From assembly GCA_964452285.1 (NCBI GenBank), contig CAYVKW010000017.1, positions 1 to 21,831 of the forward strand: a stretch of 21,831 bases of DNA, given 5' to 3'. Positions 14,757-21,831 of this stretch are shown in pieces (position 1 is the first letter of the stretch; each line of letters begins with the position of its first letter). The notes beneath the pieces are model-generated. The model was not told the DNA's origin, did not search any database, and was given only the letters and a program-made list of their open reading frames with translations. Both the position numbers and the translations under genes were made by a program. This DNA is from JAUNST01 sp964452285 (GTDB lineage: Bacteria > Patescibacteriota > Microgenomatia > UBA1400 > PJMF01).

Positions 14757-15692
14757 TTATTGAACGGTGTCTTCTAAAGGTACGCCGGTTGGGGCCAAAG
14801 TATTATTTTCTTGGGTGGTAGTTTGCGATTCTAAAATGTCTGTCTCATTTTTAATATCGCTGTCAAGTTCATTTTCGGCAGCGTGCTGCTGAATAGCGAC
14901 GCCGAAAATATTATTGCTACTACTGGCAAATTCTTTTTGATTGCTGGAAAAATCAGGAAGAGTGAATTGTTGGAGAGTGCTTTGCAGCAATTGATTCTGA
15001 GCTTGGCTAATCAGAGGTAAAGATTCATCTAAACGAGCAATAATATTGGGTTTGTAATAAGTGGCAAAGATTTCAAATTCGGCACTGACATAGCCGAGTA
15101 AACTGTTATTGATTTCGGCATAAGTGACACTCATAAAAGGGGCACTGTTTTCTATCTGGTTAATAAAATTGAGGGTGTTGATATAACTGCCGTTAGTTTC
15201 TAAATAAATGGTAAAACCTTGATTTTGTTGAGCACTTAAACTTCTAGCGGCAGCGCTATTGGCACTAGTGTTGAATTGAGCAGAAGGAGTGGCAATTAAA
15301 CCAGGAGAATACTCAAAGCTGGTGAAATTAATTTCATTATCTTTGCTGACTGTGCTTAAAACGCTTAAAGTTTCCATAAAAGGATTGGTGCTGTATAAAA
15401 TATTGTCGACTAATTGGACCTGTTGATTGTAATTGCTTTCGCTTAAAATAGTATTGATTTGATTGGCTTTGCTGGTAATTTCTTCGAGCGTGGTTTTTTT
15501 CATTAATAATTGAGCACGATCAGCAGTAATTTGATTGAATTTTGGCACAATGCCCCAGATAGAAATAGCTAAAAGAACAGCGAAGAAAAAAAGTGAAAAA
15601 ATTAGAAAAGTACGATTACCAATAGTTTTGAGTTGGGCATTAAGATCTTGAGCTGATTCGTTGGATGATGGATTTTTTTTATTTTCTGGCAT
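14757..15692 (-). CDS. pilO: Type IV pilus assembly protein PilO
   Basis: An inner-membrane protein that pairs with PilN to form the periplasmic alignment ring of type IV pili. The 311-residue product has a cytoplasmic N-terminus rich in Asn, Ser and Gln, one membrane segment (about 28-50, FLIFSLFFFAVLLAISIWGI), a coiled coil (about 55-85) and a ferredoxin-like periplasmic region (FTIYLETNGSYINTLNFINQIE is the PilO pattern). A Ser/Asn/acidic tail of roughly 80 residues extends beyond the usual family end. It starts 3 nt after the pilN stop with no Shine-Dalgarno, so it probably relies on coupling. No pilP gene follows. Confidence 0.85.
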   Translation of the reverse strand: MPENKKNPSSNESAQDLNAQLKTIGNRTFLIFSLFFFAVLLAISIWGIVPKFNQITADRAQLLMKKTTLEEITSKANQINTILSESNYNQQVQLVDNILYSTNPFMETLSVLSTVSKDNEINFTSFEYSPGLIATPSAQFNTSANSAAARSLSAQQNQGFTIYLETNGSYINTLNFINQIENSAPFMSVTYAEINNSLLGYVSAEFEIFATYYKPNIIARLDESLPLISQAQNQLLQSTLQQFTLPDFSSNQKEFASSSNNIFGVAIQQHAAENELDSDIKNETDILESQTTTQENNTLAPTGVPLEDTVQ

Positions 15693-15695
15693 AAA

Positions 15696-16238
15696 TTATA
15701 ATTCTATACTGACCTCAAGAGTATAATTACCGTTGTTGCTTCGACGCAAGGAAAGCATTTCAATTTTTTGATACTTTTCTCTAAAAGCACTGTCTTGAAT
15801 TAAAGAAACTAGTTGAGAGAGGGCAAAAACGCTATTGCAAGATAAGGTGAGCTCAACATTTTTGGTATAATAATCATAAGTAGTATTTTTGACAGCAGTG
15901 TTTTCAGTGGTAAAGTGCAAATACATATCTCTGAGCGCCTGAGTACCAGCGTTGCGTTGGGCGATTAACTCTTCTAACTTGGCGAGTTTGCTGTGAAAAG
16001 TGAGATAGGTGGCAGTCACGCTCTCATCTAAATTTAGTTGATTAGTGACAGCGTCGATATTTTTTTGCACTTGTTCAATTTGTTGTCGATAATAAATTTG
16101 AATGCCTAAAAGAGTAAGAAAGAAAACCACGGTGATGCTGCCTAAAACACTAATAAAAAGGAAAGATTGACGATCACTTTTATTTCTGGCTTCAAGCTGA
16201 GCTTTGTTTTTGGCTAAGAAATTAATTTCTTGAGGCAT
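15696..16238 (-). CDS. pilN: Type IV pilus assembly protein PilN
   Basis: Partner of PilM (through the N-terminal motif) and PilO. From the ATG at 16238 the protein is 180 residues: MPQEINFLAKN, matching the conserved INLLP-like PilM-binding peptide, one membrane segment (about 26-48), then coiled coil and a small periplasmic domain ending NGNYTLEVSIEL. The frame also opens from a TTG at 16259, overlapping pilM by 20 nt, but the conserved peptide begins at the ATG, which follows the pilM stop by a single base, so the later start is preferred. No ribosome site is visible, consistent with coupling to pilM. Confidence 0.85.
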   Translation of the reverse strand: MPQEINFLAKNKAQLEARNKSDRQSFLFISVLGSITVVFFLTLLGIQIYYRQQIEQVQKNIDAVTNQLNLDESVTATYLTFHSKLAKLEELIAQRNAGTQALRDMYLHFTTENTAVKNTTYDYYTKNVELTLSCNSVFALSQLVSLIQDSAFREKYQKIEMLSLRRSNNGNYTLEVSIEL

Positions 16239-16239
16239 A

Positions 16240-17253
16240 TTATTTTTTGGCGAGTCCAACGACTACTGGATAAAGAAGCTGATCTTTTTGAGGGATATTG
16301 CCGCTGATATTGTTGAAAACGTCTACAGGAGCAATTTCAAGATTGAAATTGGTGGCTAGAAGTTCTGGAAAGCCTGGCATCATAGAACCACCGCCAGCAA
16401 AAATGAGTCGCGAGACAGTGTTGAGACTGTTTTTACTGTTGTAAAAAGCGATCGTATTTTTGATATCAGTGATGATGGTCTGAGCAATAGGAGCAATGAC
16501 TTGGGCGATTTTGCCTTCAAAATGTTGAGGATCGATACCGTATTGGCGTTTGTATTCTTCGGCTTTATCTTTGGGAAGATTGAAGGCGGTCATGAGTGCT
16601 TTGGTAATCATGTCGCTGCCGGTTTGGTGAGAAATGACGGCGCCAAGTTCAGTGCCACGAATCACAGCTAAATCGAGTCCGCTGGCGCCGAAATTCATCA
16701 TCATCTGTGCTGATTCACCACCAATGGAAGTTAAGTGACGCAGAGAGGCAATTGTCTCGGTTTCCATTAAGCTGGCGTCAATGCCAACTATCTTAAAAGC
16801 AGATAAAATATTATCTAAATCTTGCTTATGAATGCCGACGAGTAAGACACGCATGTTAACAATACCTTCGTCTTTTTTCTCTGGTCGAAAAAGCACTTGA
16901 TGGCTTAAAACAAGATCTTCTTTGGGGATAGGAATATATTGTTGAGCTTGCCATTGCACGGAAGTGGCTAATTCTACATCCGTTAAGGTAGGAATTTCGA
17001 TGATTTGTGTTGAAGCTAATTTCTCTGGCATGGCTAAACGGACATTGGAACGAGAGAGTTTGTTTTGAGTGAAAATGTCTTCTAAGTAACCAGCAAAACC
17101 AGCAACTTGTTTTTGGTCTTTGGGAATAGAAAAACCTAAAGTGTTATCAACAAAAAAAGCTTTTTCTAATTCGCCTTTGCGGTTGGTCACGGCGACTTTG
17201 GCATAAAAACTGCCAAAATCAAGACAAACTGTGGAAGCATTGTTTTCAAACAT
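16240..17253 (-). CDS. pilM: Type IV pilus assembly ATPase-like PilM
   Basis: A cytoplasmic actin-like protein that docks on PilN and links the pilus platform to the motor. Phosphate-binding motif 1 is VCLDFGSFYAKVAV (about 9-22). The middle holds VQWQAQQYIPIPKEDLVLSH, typical of PilM, and MMMNFGASGLDLAVIRG (phosphate 2); LIFAGGGSMMPGFPELL is the adenosine motif. At 337 residues it is of normal length. A strong AAGGAG lies 8 nt before the ATG, the only clear Shine-Dalgarno in the cluster, so pilM probably sets translation of pilN and pilO. Confidence 0.93.
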   Translation of the reverse strand: MFENNASTVCLDFGSFYAKVAVTNRKGELEKAFFVDNTLGFSIPKDQKQVAGFAGYLEDIFTQNKLSRSNVRLAMPEKLASTQIIEIPTLTDVELATSVQWQAQQYIPIPKEDLVLSHQVLFRPEKKDEGIVNMRVLLVGIHKQDLDNILSAFKIVGIDASLMETETIASLRHLTSIGGESAQMMMNFGASGLDLAVIRGTELGAVISHQTGSDMITKALMTAFNLPKDKAEEYKRQYGIDPQHFEGKIAQVIAPIAQTIITDIKNTIAFYNSKNSLNTVSRLIFAGGGSMMPGFPELLATNFNLEIAPVDVFNNISGNIPQKDQLLYPVVVGLAKK

Positions 17254-17268
17254 AATAATCTCCTTGTT

Positions 17269-18036
17269 TTATTGACTGACTACTTCTAAATTGCCAGAAC
17301 CAGAGAAAACAGCGAAATCCATAATTGAAGGGGCTCCGGGGTCGGTTTCTCTTTGTTCAATGACTCTGACTTGAGTGCCACTTTCATCTTCACTAATAGA
17401 ACGAGTAGTCTTCACTAGACCTGCCATATCAAGGTTACTACTGCAGAAAAGCATTTTAATCCTAAGAGTGCGGGTGTCACCTGCGGCACAAACGCCAGTA
17501 CCATTGCCAATATTGATAATTTTACTATCATATCCAGGTTTATCAGTAGCTGCAGTGCTAGCGATATAACCTTCGCCTAAATCACTCACGTTGACACCTT
17601 TGTAAAGAAAGTAATCGACAGAGGTAATATTTTCAGGAGTGGTACAGTAAACACTTAACAAAAGAGCAGGGTTGAGTTTTTTATTATCTTTGCTTAAACA
17701 AGTAGCGTCATTAGTTGTACCTTGCCAATAAAGATTGATATCGCCTTTGACGTCTGGAAGTGAAGTCTCTACTGATTCGCCAGCGCTAAGACGAATGGAA
17801 CTTTCCCCGATGACTTGAGTGGTTGGGTTGTTACTATCTCCACTAGTATTACCAGCAGTCTCAAGATTGCTTTCGGCGGTATTTAAGGCTTGACCAGATT
17901 CGGTCCGCTGGGTATTTTGGGCTGTATCTTTGGTGACGCGCGAAGCGACAGCGATGCCGATAACTAACAAAATACTAGTGAGAACAACGGCGATAATCCC
18001 AATCTGAGCAGGTTGAAAAGTGAGAGTTTTTTTCAT
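17269..18036 (-). CDS. PilX-like pilus-associated membrane protein
   Basis: First gene of the pilus unit, 255 residues. The N-terminus resembles PilX-type minor pilins: a short basic lead (MKKTLTFQPAQ), a hydrophobic helix (about 11-32) and then an amphipathic stretch with TESGQALNTAESNLE, echoing the AFYAAESGLE pattern at the end of the pilin helix. The rest (about 80-255) is probably an extracytoplasmic beta-rich domain with four cysteines. The start is fixed by a promoter ending 6 nt upstream; no Shine-Dalgarno exists. It is separated from pilM by 15 nt. The family call rests on the N-terminus and on context. Confidence 0.65.
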   Translation of the reverse strand: MKKTLTFQPAQIGIIAVVLTSILLVIGIAVASRVTKDTAQNTQRTESGQALNTAESNLETAGNTSGDSNNPTTQVIGESSIRLSAGESVETSLPDVKGDINLYWQGTTNDATCLSKDNKKLNPALLLSVYCTTPENITSVDYFLYKGVNVSDLGEGYIASTAATDKPGYDSKIINIGNGTGVCAAGDTRTLRIKMLFCSSNLDMAGLVKTTRSISEDESGTQVRVIEQRETDPGAPSIMDFAVFSGSGNLEVVSQ

Positions 18037-18042
18037 GTTTTT

Positions 18043-18071
18043 ATCTTAACCTATTTTTTCGGAAAATGCAA
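18043..18071 (-). promoter_or_regulatory. Promoter of the pil cluster (minus strand)
   Basis: Read on the minus strand: TTGCAT (18066-18071), a 17-bp spacer, TAAGAT (18043-18048), then 6 nt to the ATG at 18036. Transcription should begin at the start codon. Confidence 0.7.
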
Positions 18072-18080
18072 GTAGTTTCG

Positions 18081-18089
18081 TGATATAAT
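18081..18089 (+). promoter_or_regulatory. Extended -10 promoter of greA-lysS
   Basis: TGATATAAT (18081-18089) is a perfect extended -10 lying 9 nt before the greA ATG. No good -35 is seen. It lies back to back with the pil promoter in a 62-bp gap. Confidence 0.72.
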
Positions 18090-18098
18090 AGCTGGCAT

Positions 18099-18578
18099 AT
18101 GAAAAAAAATAATCAAGACAAGATTAAATTAACTCAAGAGTCATTCGCAAATTTGGAGGCGGAATTGAAAGATCTAGAAGAGAGACAATTACCAGAAATT
18201 GTGGAAAGAATTGCTAAAGCAAGAGAACAGGGAGATTTGTCTGAAAATAGTGAATACAAGGATGCTAAAGATCAACAAGAATTGTTGGAAGTGAGAATTG
18301 GTGAGATTCAAGCAATTTTGGGTCAAGCACAAATTATTACAGAAACTAAGAATGCTGATCAAATAAATGTCGGTTCTAAAGTGACTTTGGCTGATGAAAA
18401 AGGTAAGAAAACCGATTTTGTCATCGTTAGTGAGTTTGATAAAGCGGCTGTCGCTGAAAATACTATTTCGGCTGTGTCTTTGATTGGTAAGGCTTTGATG
18501 CATAAAAAAGCGGGAGAGACGGTGAAAGTAGTGGTGCCAGCGGGTGAGAAAGTTTGGCAAGTGGTGGCAATAAAATAA
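18099..18578 (+). CDS. greA: Transcription elongation factor GreA
   Basis: GreA rescues backtracked RNA polymerase by stimulating cleavage of the nascent transcript. The 159-residue product has the usual layout: an N-terminal coiled coil with the tip motif AREQGDLSENSEYKDAKDQQ (about 43-62, the acidic residues that enter the polymerase) and a C-terminal FKBP-like domain (SLIGKALMHKKAGETVKVVV). The ATG follows an extended -10 by 9 nt, so the message is nearly leaderless. lysS begins 1 nt after the stop. Confidence 0.96.
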   Translation: MKKNNQDKIKLTQESFANLEAELKDLEERQLPEIVERIAKAREQGDLSENSEYKDAKDQQELLEVRIGEIQAILGQAQIITETKNADQINVGSKVTLADEKGKKTDFVIVSEFDKAAVAENTISAVSLIGKALMHKKAGETVKVVVPAGEKVWQVVAIK

Positions 18579-18579
18579 G

Positions 18580-20094
18580 ATGTCTAGGTTGTCGCAAACT
18601 ATAGAGGCAAGAAAAGAAAAGCGCCAGGCGCTGGAGGCGGCTGGCGTGGTAGTACACCCGTATGCGTTTGACAAAAAAGAAATGATTGCTCAAGCTTTGG
18701 AGGCTTTAGATAGCGGTAAAGAAGTAAAGACAGCAGGTAGAATTATGTCTTTGCGAGCTCATGGAAAAGTGGTTTTTTTGGATTTGGTTGATCAATCAGG
18801 TAAAATTCAAGTGATGCTACATCAAGGTCGAGTGGGAGAAGAAAAGTTTCAGCTCCTGACTTGGATGGATGTGGGTGATTTTCTGGGAATAACGGGCGTA
18901 GTAGAAAAAACCAGAACAGGCGAAGTGACAATCTTGGCGAGTGGTTTTGAATTTTTGGGTAAAGCCTTACGATCGTTGCCGTCGGTGTGGAACGCGGCGA
19001 GTGATAAAGAGGCGCGCTTCAGACAACGATATCTTGATTTATTGGTAAACGTGAGCGCGCGTGAAACTTTGCAAAAAAGATGGCGAATTGAAAGATTGGT
19101 GCGGCATTTTTTGCAAGATCGTCTGGGATATACCGAAGTGGAAACGCCAATCTTACAGACTTTGTATGGAGGTACAAATGCTAAACCGTTTATTACCAAA
19201 ATGAATGCTTTGGATGCAGATTTCTATTTAAGAATTGCGCCGGAACTTTATTTAAAAAGACTAATGGTTGGTGGAATGGAACGGATTTTTGAAATTGCGC
19301 GGAATTTCAGAAACGAGGGCATTGACCAAACTCATTTGCCTGAATTTACGGCAATTGAGTGGTATCGGGCTTATGCTGACTATCGAGTGATGATGGATGA
19401 AATCGAAGCGCTAATTAAATTTTTGCATCAAGAAATTAATGACAGTGATGAATTACAAGTGGGCGAAGAAAAAATTCAGTTGATTAATGAGAAGCCGTGG
19501 CCGAAGTTGACGTTGAAAGGTGCTTTGCAGGAATACGAAAATCTCAAAGTGGACGAAATGAGTGATGAAGAATTACAAGCTTGTTTGCGAAAAAATCAGT
19601 TAAAACCAGTTGGGGAATTTACGCGTGGGAAGGCGATTTTTTCGCTTTTTGATCATCTAGTGACCGGAAAATTGATTGCCCCAACTTGGATTATTGATTA
19701 TCCTCAAGATGTGTCGCCCTTGGCAAAAGCTCACCGAACGGAGACTGGGCTAGTGGAACGTTATGAACTTTATATCGGTGGCAAAGAAATTGCCGATGGC
19801 TGGAGTGAAATCACTGACCCATTAGAACAGAGAACGCGCTTCGAAAACGAGCAAGTGCGCATGCGCCAAGGTGATGATGAAGCTCAACCCTTGGATGAAG
19901 AATTTTTGGAAGCAATGGAATACGGTCTGCCGCCAATGGGTGGCGTGGGCATGGGTGTAGATAGATTGGTGATGCTGTTGACCAATAATTGGTCAATCAA
20001 AGAAGTGATTGCGTTCCCGACTTTGAAAGCGGTAACGGAGCGAGCAGACACAGAGGAAAAGGAAGTTGAAAACGAAAAAGAAGCGGTAAATTGA
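18580..20094 (+). CDS. lysS: Lysyl-tRNA synthetase, class II
   Basis: Charges tRNA-Lys. The 504 residues are of normal length: an N-terminal OB-fold anticodon-binding domain (about 50-150, GRIMSLRAHGKVVFLDLVDQ), motif 1 around RQRYLDLLVN and the following helix, motif 2 as RNFRNEG (241-247) with HLPEFTAIEWYRAYADY, the substrate loop GGKEIADGWSEITDPLEQ, and motif 3 as GMGVDRLVMLL (about 457-467). The Asp-Gly-Trp version of the usual Asn-Gly-Phe/Tyr in the substrate loop is a mild deviation. The full OB domain rules out the short EpmA/GenX relatives. It ends with TGA. Confidence 0.96.
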   Translation: MSRLSQTIEARKEKRQALEAAGVVVHPYAFDKKEMIAQALEALDSGKEVKTAGRIMSLRAHGKVVFLDLVDQSGKIQVMLHQGRVGEEKFQLLTWMDVGDFLGITGVVEKTRTGEVTILASGFEFLGKALRSLPSVWNAASDKEARFRQRYLDLLVNVSARETLQKRWRIERLVRHFLQDRLGYTEVETPILQTLYGGTNAKPFITKMNALDADFYLRIAPELYLKRLMVGGMERIFEIARNFRNEGIDQTHLPEFTAIEWYRAYADYRVMMDEIEALIKFLHQEINDSDELQVGEEKIQLINEKPWPKLTLKGALQEYENLKVDEMSDEELQACLRKNQLKPVGEFTRGKAIFSLFDHLVTGKLIAPTWIIDYPQDVSPLAKAHRTETGLVERYELYIGGKEIADGWSEITDPLEQRTRFENEQVRMRQGDDEAQPLDEEFLEAMEYGLPPMGGVGMGVDRLVMLLTNNWSIKEVIAFPTLKAVTERADTEEKEVENEKEAVN

Positions 20095-20134
20095 ACAGAA
20101 AAAGGTGTGAGAATGAGTATAGAAGGAGAGTTTT

Positions 20135-21421
20135 ATGTTAGATAGCAATTATATTCGTGAACATCAAGCAGAAGTAAAAAAAGCGGTTAGTGACAAACAG
20201 TTAGACGCCAAAGTAGTGGATGAATGGTTAAAAATTGATCAAAAAAGACGCCAAATTTTGCAAAAGGTGGAAAGTCTGCGGGCTGAAGCAAATCAAAATG
20301 TGGCGTTGATAAAAAAAGATTTGGCGGAAAAAGGTGGCAAGCCGGCAACAGAGTTGGTGGAAGCTGGTAAAAAAATCAAAGAAGAACTCAAAATAGAAGA
20401 AGCAGCTCTAAAAGAGGTTGAAGAAATTTTTGTCGATCTTAATTTGCAAATTCCAAATGTGCCAGCGGCAGATACACCAGTGGGTAAAGATGAAAACGAT
20501 AATCAGGTAGTGAGACAAGTCGGGGAGAAACCAGATTTTGCTTTTGCAGTCAAAACGCATGAACAGCTGATGGAAGACTTGGATCTTTTGGATGTAAAAA
20601 AAGCGGTGAAAATCGGTGGCTTTCGGACTTATATGCTGAAAAATCAGGCAGTAATATTAGAACAAGCGGTACTTAATTATGCTCTGAAAATGATGATAGA
20701 TGAGGGTTTTATGGCTTTAACTGCACCAGTTCTAGTCAATCACGAGACAATGGTAGGTACCGGTTATCTACCGTGGGGAGAAGAAGATCATTATTATACT
20801 CAAGATGAACAAATCTTGGCGGGGACGGCGGAAGTAGCGCTAACGAGCTTCTATGCGGGCGAAACATTGAATGAAAAAGATTTGCCGATCAAAATGGTGG
20901 GGATTTCGCCTTGTTTTCGGCGAGAAGTCGGCACTTATGGTAAAGATACCAAAGGCATTATTAGAGTACATCAATTTAATAAAGTGGAGCAGGTGGTCTA
21001 TACGGTGGCCGACGAGGCAGTGACGCGAGAATGGCACCAAAAAATGGTAGCTTTTGCGGAGCAACTATTGCAGAATTTGGGTCTCCCCTATCAAGTGTTG
21101 CTGATGTGTACTGGTGATATGGGAGCTTGTCAGCGAAAAAAGTATGATATAGAAACTTGGTTTCCTGGACAAAATAAATATCGAGAGACGCATAGTGCAA
21201 GCTATTTCAATGATTTTCAGGCGCGGCGACTCAATATCAAATATCGAGCGAGTGACGGAACGACGAAATTTGTTTATACACTTAATAATACGGTGGCGGC
21301 GTCGCCGCGCCTGTTGGCAGCGATTATTGAAAACTATCAGCAAGCAGACGGCAGCATCGTTGTACCTGAAGTGCTGCGAGCATGGACCGGTTTTGAGCGG
21401 ATTGAAAAGAAAGATAATTAG
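20135..21421 (+). CDS. serS: Seryl-tRNA synthetase
   Basis: Charges tRNA-Ser. The 428-residue class II enzyme has the N-terminal antiparallel coiled-coil arm that grips the long variable arm of the tRNA (about 28-105), GTAEVALTSFY, motif 2 FRREVGTYGKDTKGIIRVHQF (261-281), the YRETHSASYFNDFQARR segment and motif 3 LNNTVAASPRLLAAIIENY (about 384-402). AAGGAGA precedes the ATG. It lies 40 nt after lysS, so it is probably co-transcribed from the greA promoter. No intrinsic terminator is seen after its stop. Confidence 0.97.
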   Translation: MLDSNYIREHQAEVKKAVSDKQLDAKVVDEWLKIDQKRRQILQKVESLRAEANQNVALIKKDLAEKGGKPATELVEAGKKIKEELKIEEAALKEVEEIFVDLNLQIPNVPAADTPVGKDENDNQVVRQVGEKPDFAFAVKTHEQLMEDLDLLDVKKAVKIGGFRTYMLKNQAVILEQAVLNYALKMMIDEGFMALTAPVLVNHETMVGTGYLPWGEEDHYYTQDEQILAGTAEVALTSFYAGETLNEKDLPIKMVGISPCFRREVGTYGKDTKGIIRVHQFNKVEQVVYTVADEAVTREWHQKMVAFAEQLLQNLGLPYQVLLMCTGDMGACQRKKYDIETWFPGQNKYRETHSASYFNDFQARRLNIKYRASDGTTKFVYTLNNTVAASPRLLAAIIENYQQADGSIVVPEVLRAWTGFERIEKKDN

Positions 21422-21432
21422 CATTTTCCTCC

Positions 21433-21461
21433 TTGTTTTCCTGCTCTTTTCATGTTATACT
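21433..21461 (+). promoter_or_regulatory. Promoter downstream of serS
   Basis: TTGTTT (21433-21438), a 17-bp spacer and TATACT (21456-21461), with TGT before the -10 giving an extended element. Six nt later is a GTG (21468), the same layout as the leaderless genes. Confidence 0.65.
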
Positions 21462-21467
21462 TTTCTC

Positions 21468-21527
21468 GTGTTTTCAGATCCTAAACTCCCAGGTTGGCAT
21501 CAAGAAATAGACAGAGTAAGCAACTAA
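21468..21527 (+). CDS. Possible 19-residue leaderless ORF
   Basis: GTG at 21468 opens a 19-codon frame (V/MFSDPKLPGWHQEIDRVSN) ending TAA, placed exactly where the preceding promoter would start transcription. It could be a real small protein, a leader peptide for the secreted-protein gene about 200 nt downstream, or the remnant of a longer gene: the +2 frame stays open from 21485 to 21739 and ends in a hydrophobic segment (IISSALFLTALGNVVC). Nothing identifies a function. Confidence 0.3.
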   Translation: MFSDPKLPGWHQEIDRVSN

Positions 21528-21729
21528 AAACAAGAGATACAAACTATGATTTATCATCATCTGCATCATCTACAAAATCTCTTGATCAAGACAAAATTCT
21601 CCCCATTTTCTCTCAAAATTCCATGATAAGTCAGCAAAATCACTTGACAAACCAGCAAAATTGTTGTAACACATATATATATACCATAATTTCTTCCGCT
21701 TTATTCCTGACTGCCTTGGGAAATGTAGT
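21528..21729. other. Sparse region with repeats, no confident gene
   Basis: Together with the promoter and short ORF before it, this makes up a stretch of about 300 nt between serS and the last gene. It contains CAGCAAAAT twice (21632-21640 and 21653-21661, 21 bp apart, two helical turns), a perfect -35 hexamer TTGACA (21644-21649) without a convincing -10 at 17 bp, an AT alternation at 21671-21681, and CATAAT (21685-21690) as a possible -10. It is richer in pyrimidines than the coding strands of nearby housekeeping genes. Confidence 0.5.
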
Positions 21730-21831
21730 ATGCCAGTAAAATCACACTGGCAAATTTTCTCACCAGCGAAAGTGGCAGCTTTAGCGTTGGTATTCTTCAT
21801 TACTTCCTCCTTACCCACTTTCGCCACCGAC
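21730..21831 (+). CDS. Start of a secreted protein, cut by window edge
   Basis: From ATG 21730 the frame is open to the last base (34 codons) and gives a convincing signal peptide: basic MPVKSHWQIFSPAK, then VAALALVFFITSSLPTFA and a likely cleavage before Thr-Asp. Only the N-terminus is present, so the function cannot be judged. There is no strong Shine-Dalgarno (GGGAAA at best), and the start codon lies in an inverted repeat (TGCCAGT 21731-21737, ACTGGCA 21746-21752). A competing minus-strand frame with a good AGGAGG exists, so the call is moderate. Confidence 0.55.
   Translation, partial: MPVKSHWQIFSPAKVAALALVFFITSSLPTFATD

Noticed and set aside
16239..16259. TTG start for pilN overlapping pilM
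   Set aside because: The conserved PilN N-terminal peptide begins at ATG 16238, one base after the pilM stop.
18189..18674. 161-codon minus-strand frame opposite greA/lysS
   Set aside because: Its product is His/Phe/Ser-rich shadow sequence across two well-identified genes.
21570..21800. Minus-strand frame from 21800 with AAGGAGG ahead of ATG
   Set aside because: The ribosome site is good, but the translated product is unlike any domain and runs through the AT-alternating tract. The opposite strand gives a classic signal peptide there. Not fully excluded.
1..21831. UGA recoding (Gracilibacteria/Absconditabacteria code)
   Set aside because: TGA ends FISUMP, the 5505 gene, the 8195 gene, nusB and lysS at sensible family ends, so it is a stop here.
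1..21831. tRNA, rRNA or insertion sequence
   Set aside because: Intergenic gaps are short and none shows a tRNA cloverleaf with a GTTCRA-type arm; no transposase or terminal inverted repeats were seen.

Overview
The window reads like a chromosome segment from a member of the Candidate Phyla Radiation (Patescibacteria). This is an inference from gene content and order, not a database match. The evidence is: AT-rich, tightly packed DNA; a Fibrobacter-succinogenes-major-paralogous (FISUMP) domain surface protein; a membrane-anchored HerA/TraG-type ATPase; a reduced pilMNO cluster; a compact block of rpmF, nusB, an acyl-carrier-like gene and rnc; and many proteins of unknown function. TGA ends several genes, so the standard bacterial code applies rather than the UGA-to-Gly recoding of Gracilibacteria/Absconditabacteria.

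Layout. 1-1156: a secreted FISUMP-domain protein whose frame is open to the left edge. 1335-4407: a leaderless two-gene unit (Glu/Ala/Gln-rich protein plus membrane ATPase). 4505-8120: UDP-glucuronate decarboxylase-like enzyme, two related proteins of unknown function, and a lactate dehydrogenase with an NADP-type cofactor signature. 8195-11685: two translationally coupled envelope proteins; the second is very Cys-rich and carries a recent 144-bp tandem duplication. 11820-12029: a tiny membrane or secreted protein. 12094-14686: information-processing genes (bL32, NusB, ACP-like protein without the prosthetic-group serine, RNase III, bS16, KH protein), closed by a clear intrinsic terminator. 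14757-18036 on the minus strand: PilX-like protein, PilM, PilN, PilO. 18099-21421: greA-lysS-serS. 21422-21831: a non-housekeeping stretch with a good promoter, a 19-codon ORF, and the start of a secreted protein running off the right edge.

The most striking shared feature is promoter architecture. Six transcription units (starts at 1335, 8195, 11820, 18036 minus, 18099 and 21468) have a -10 element only 6 or 9 nt before the start codon, which predicts leaderless mRNAs. The ribosomal-protein units (rpmF, rpsP) instead have leaders and Shine-Dalgarno sites. Several nominal long ORFs start inside these promoters and were trimmed here.

Other points of interest are a repeat module (Trp near the start, [LF]R near the end) found four times across the adjacent genes at 5505 and 6487, a degenerate acyl carrier protein, and structured intergenic DNA at 11703-11827.
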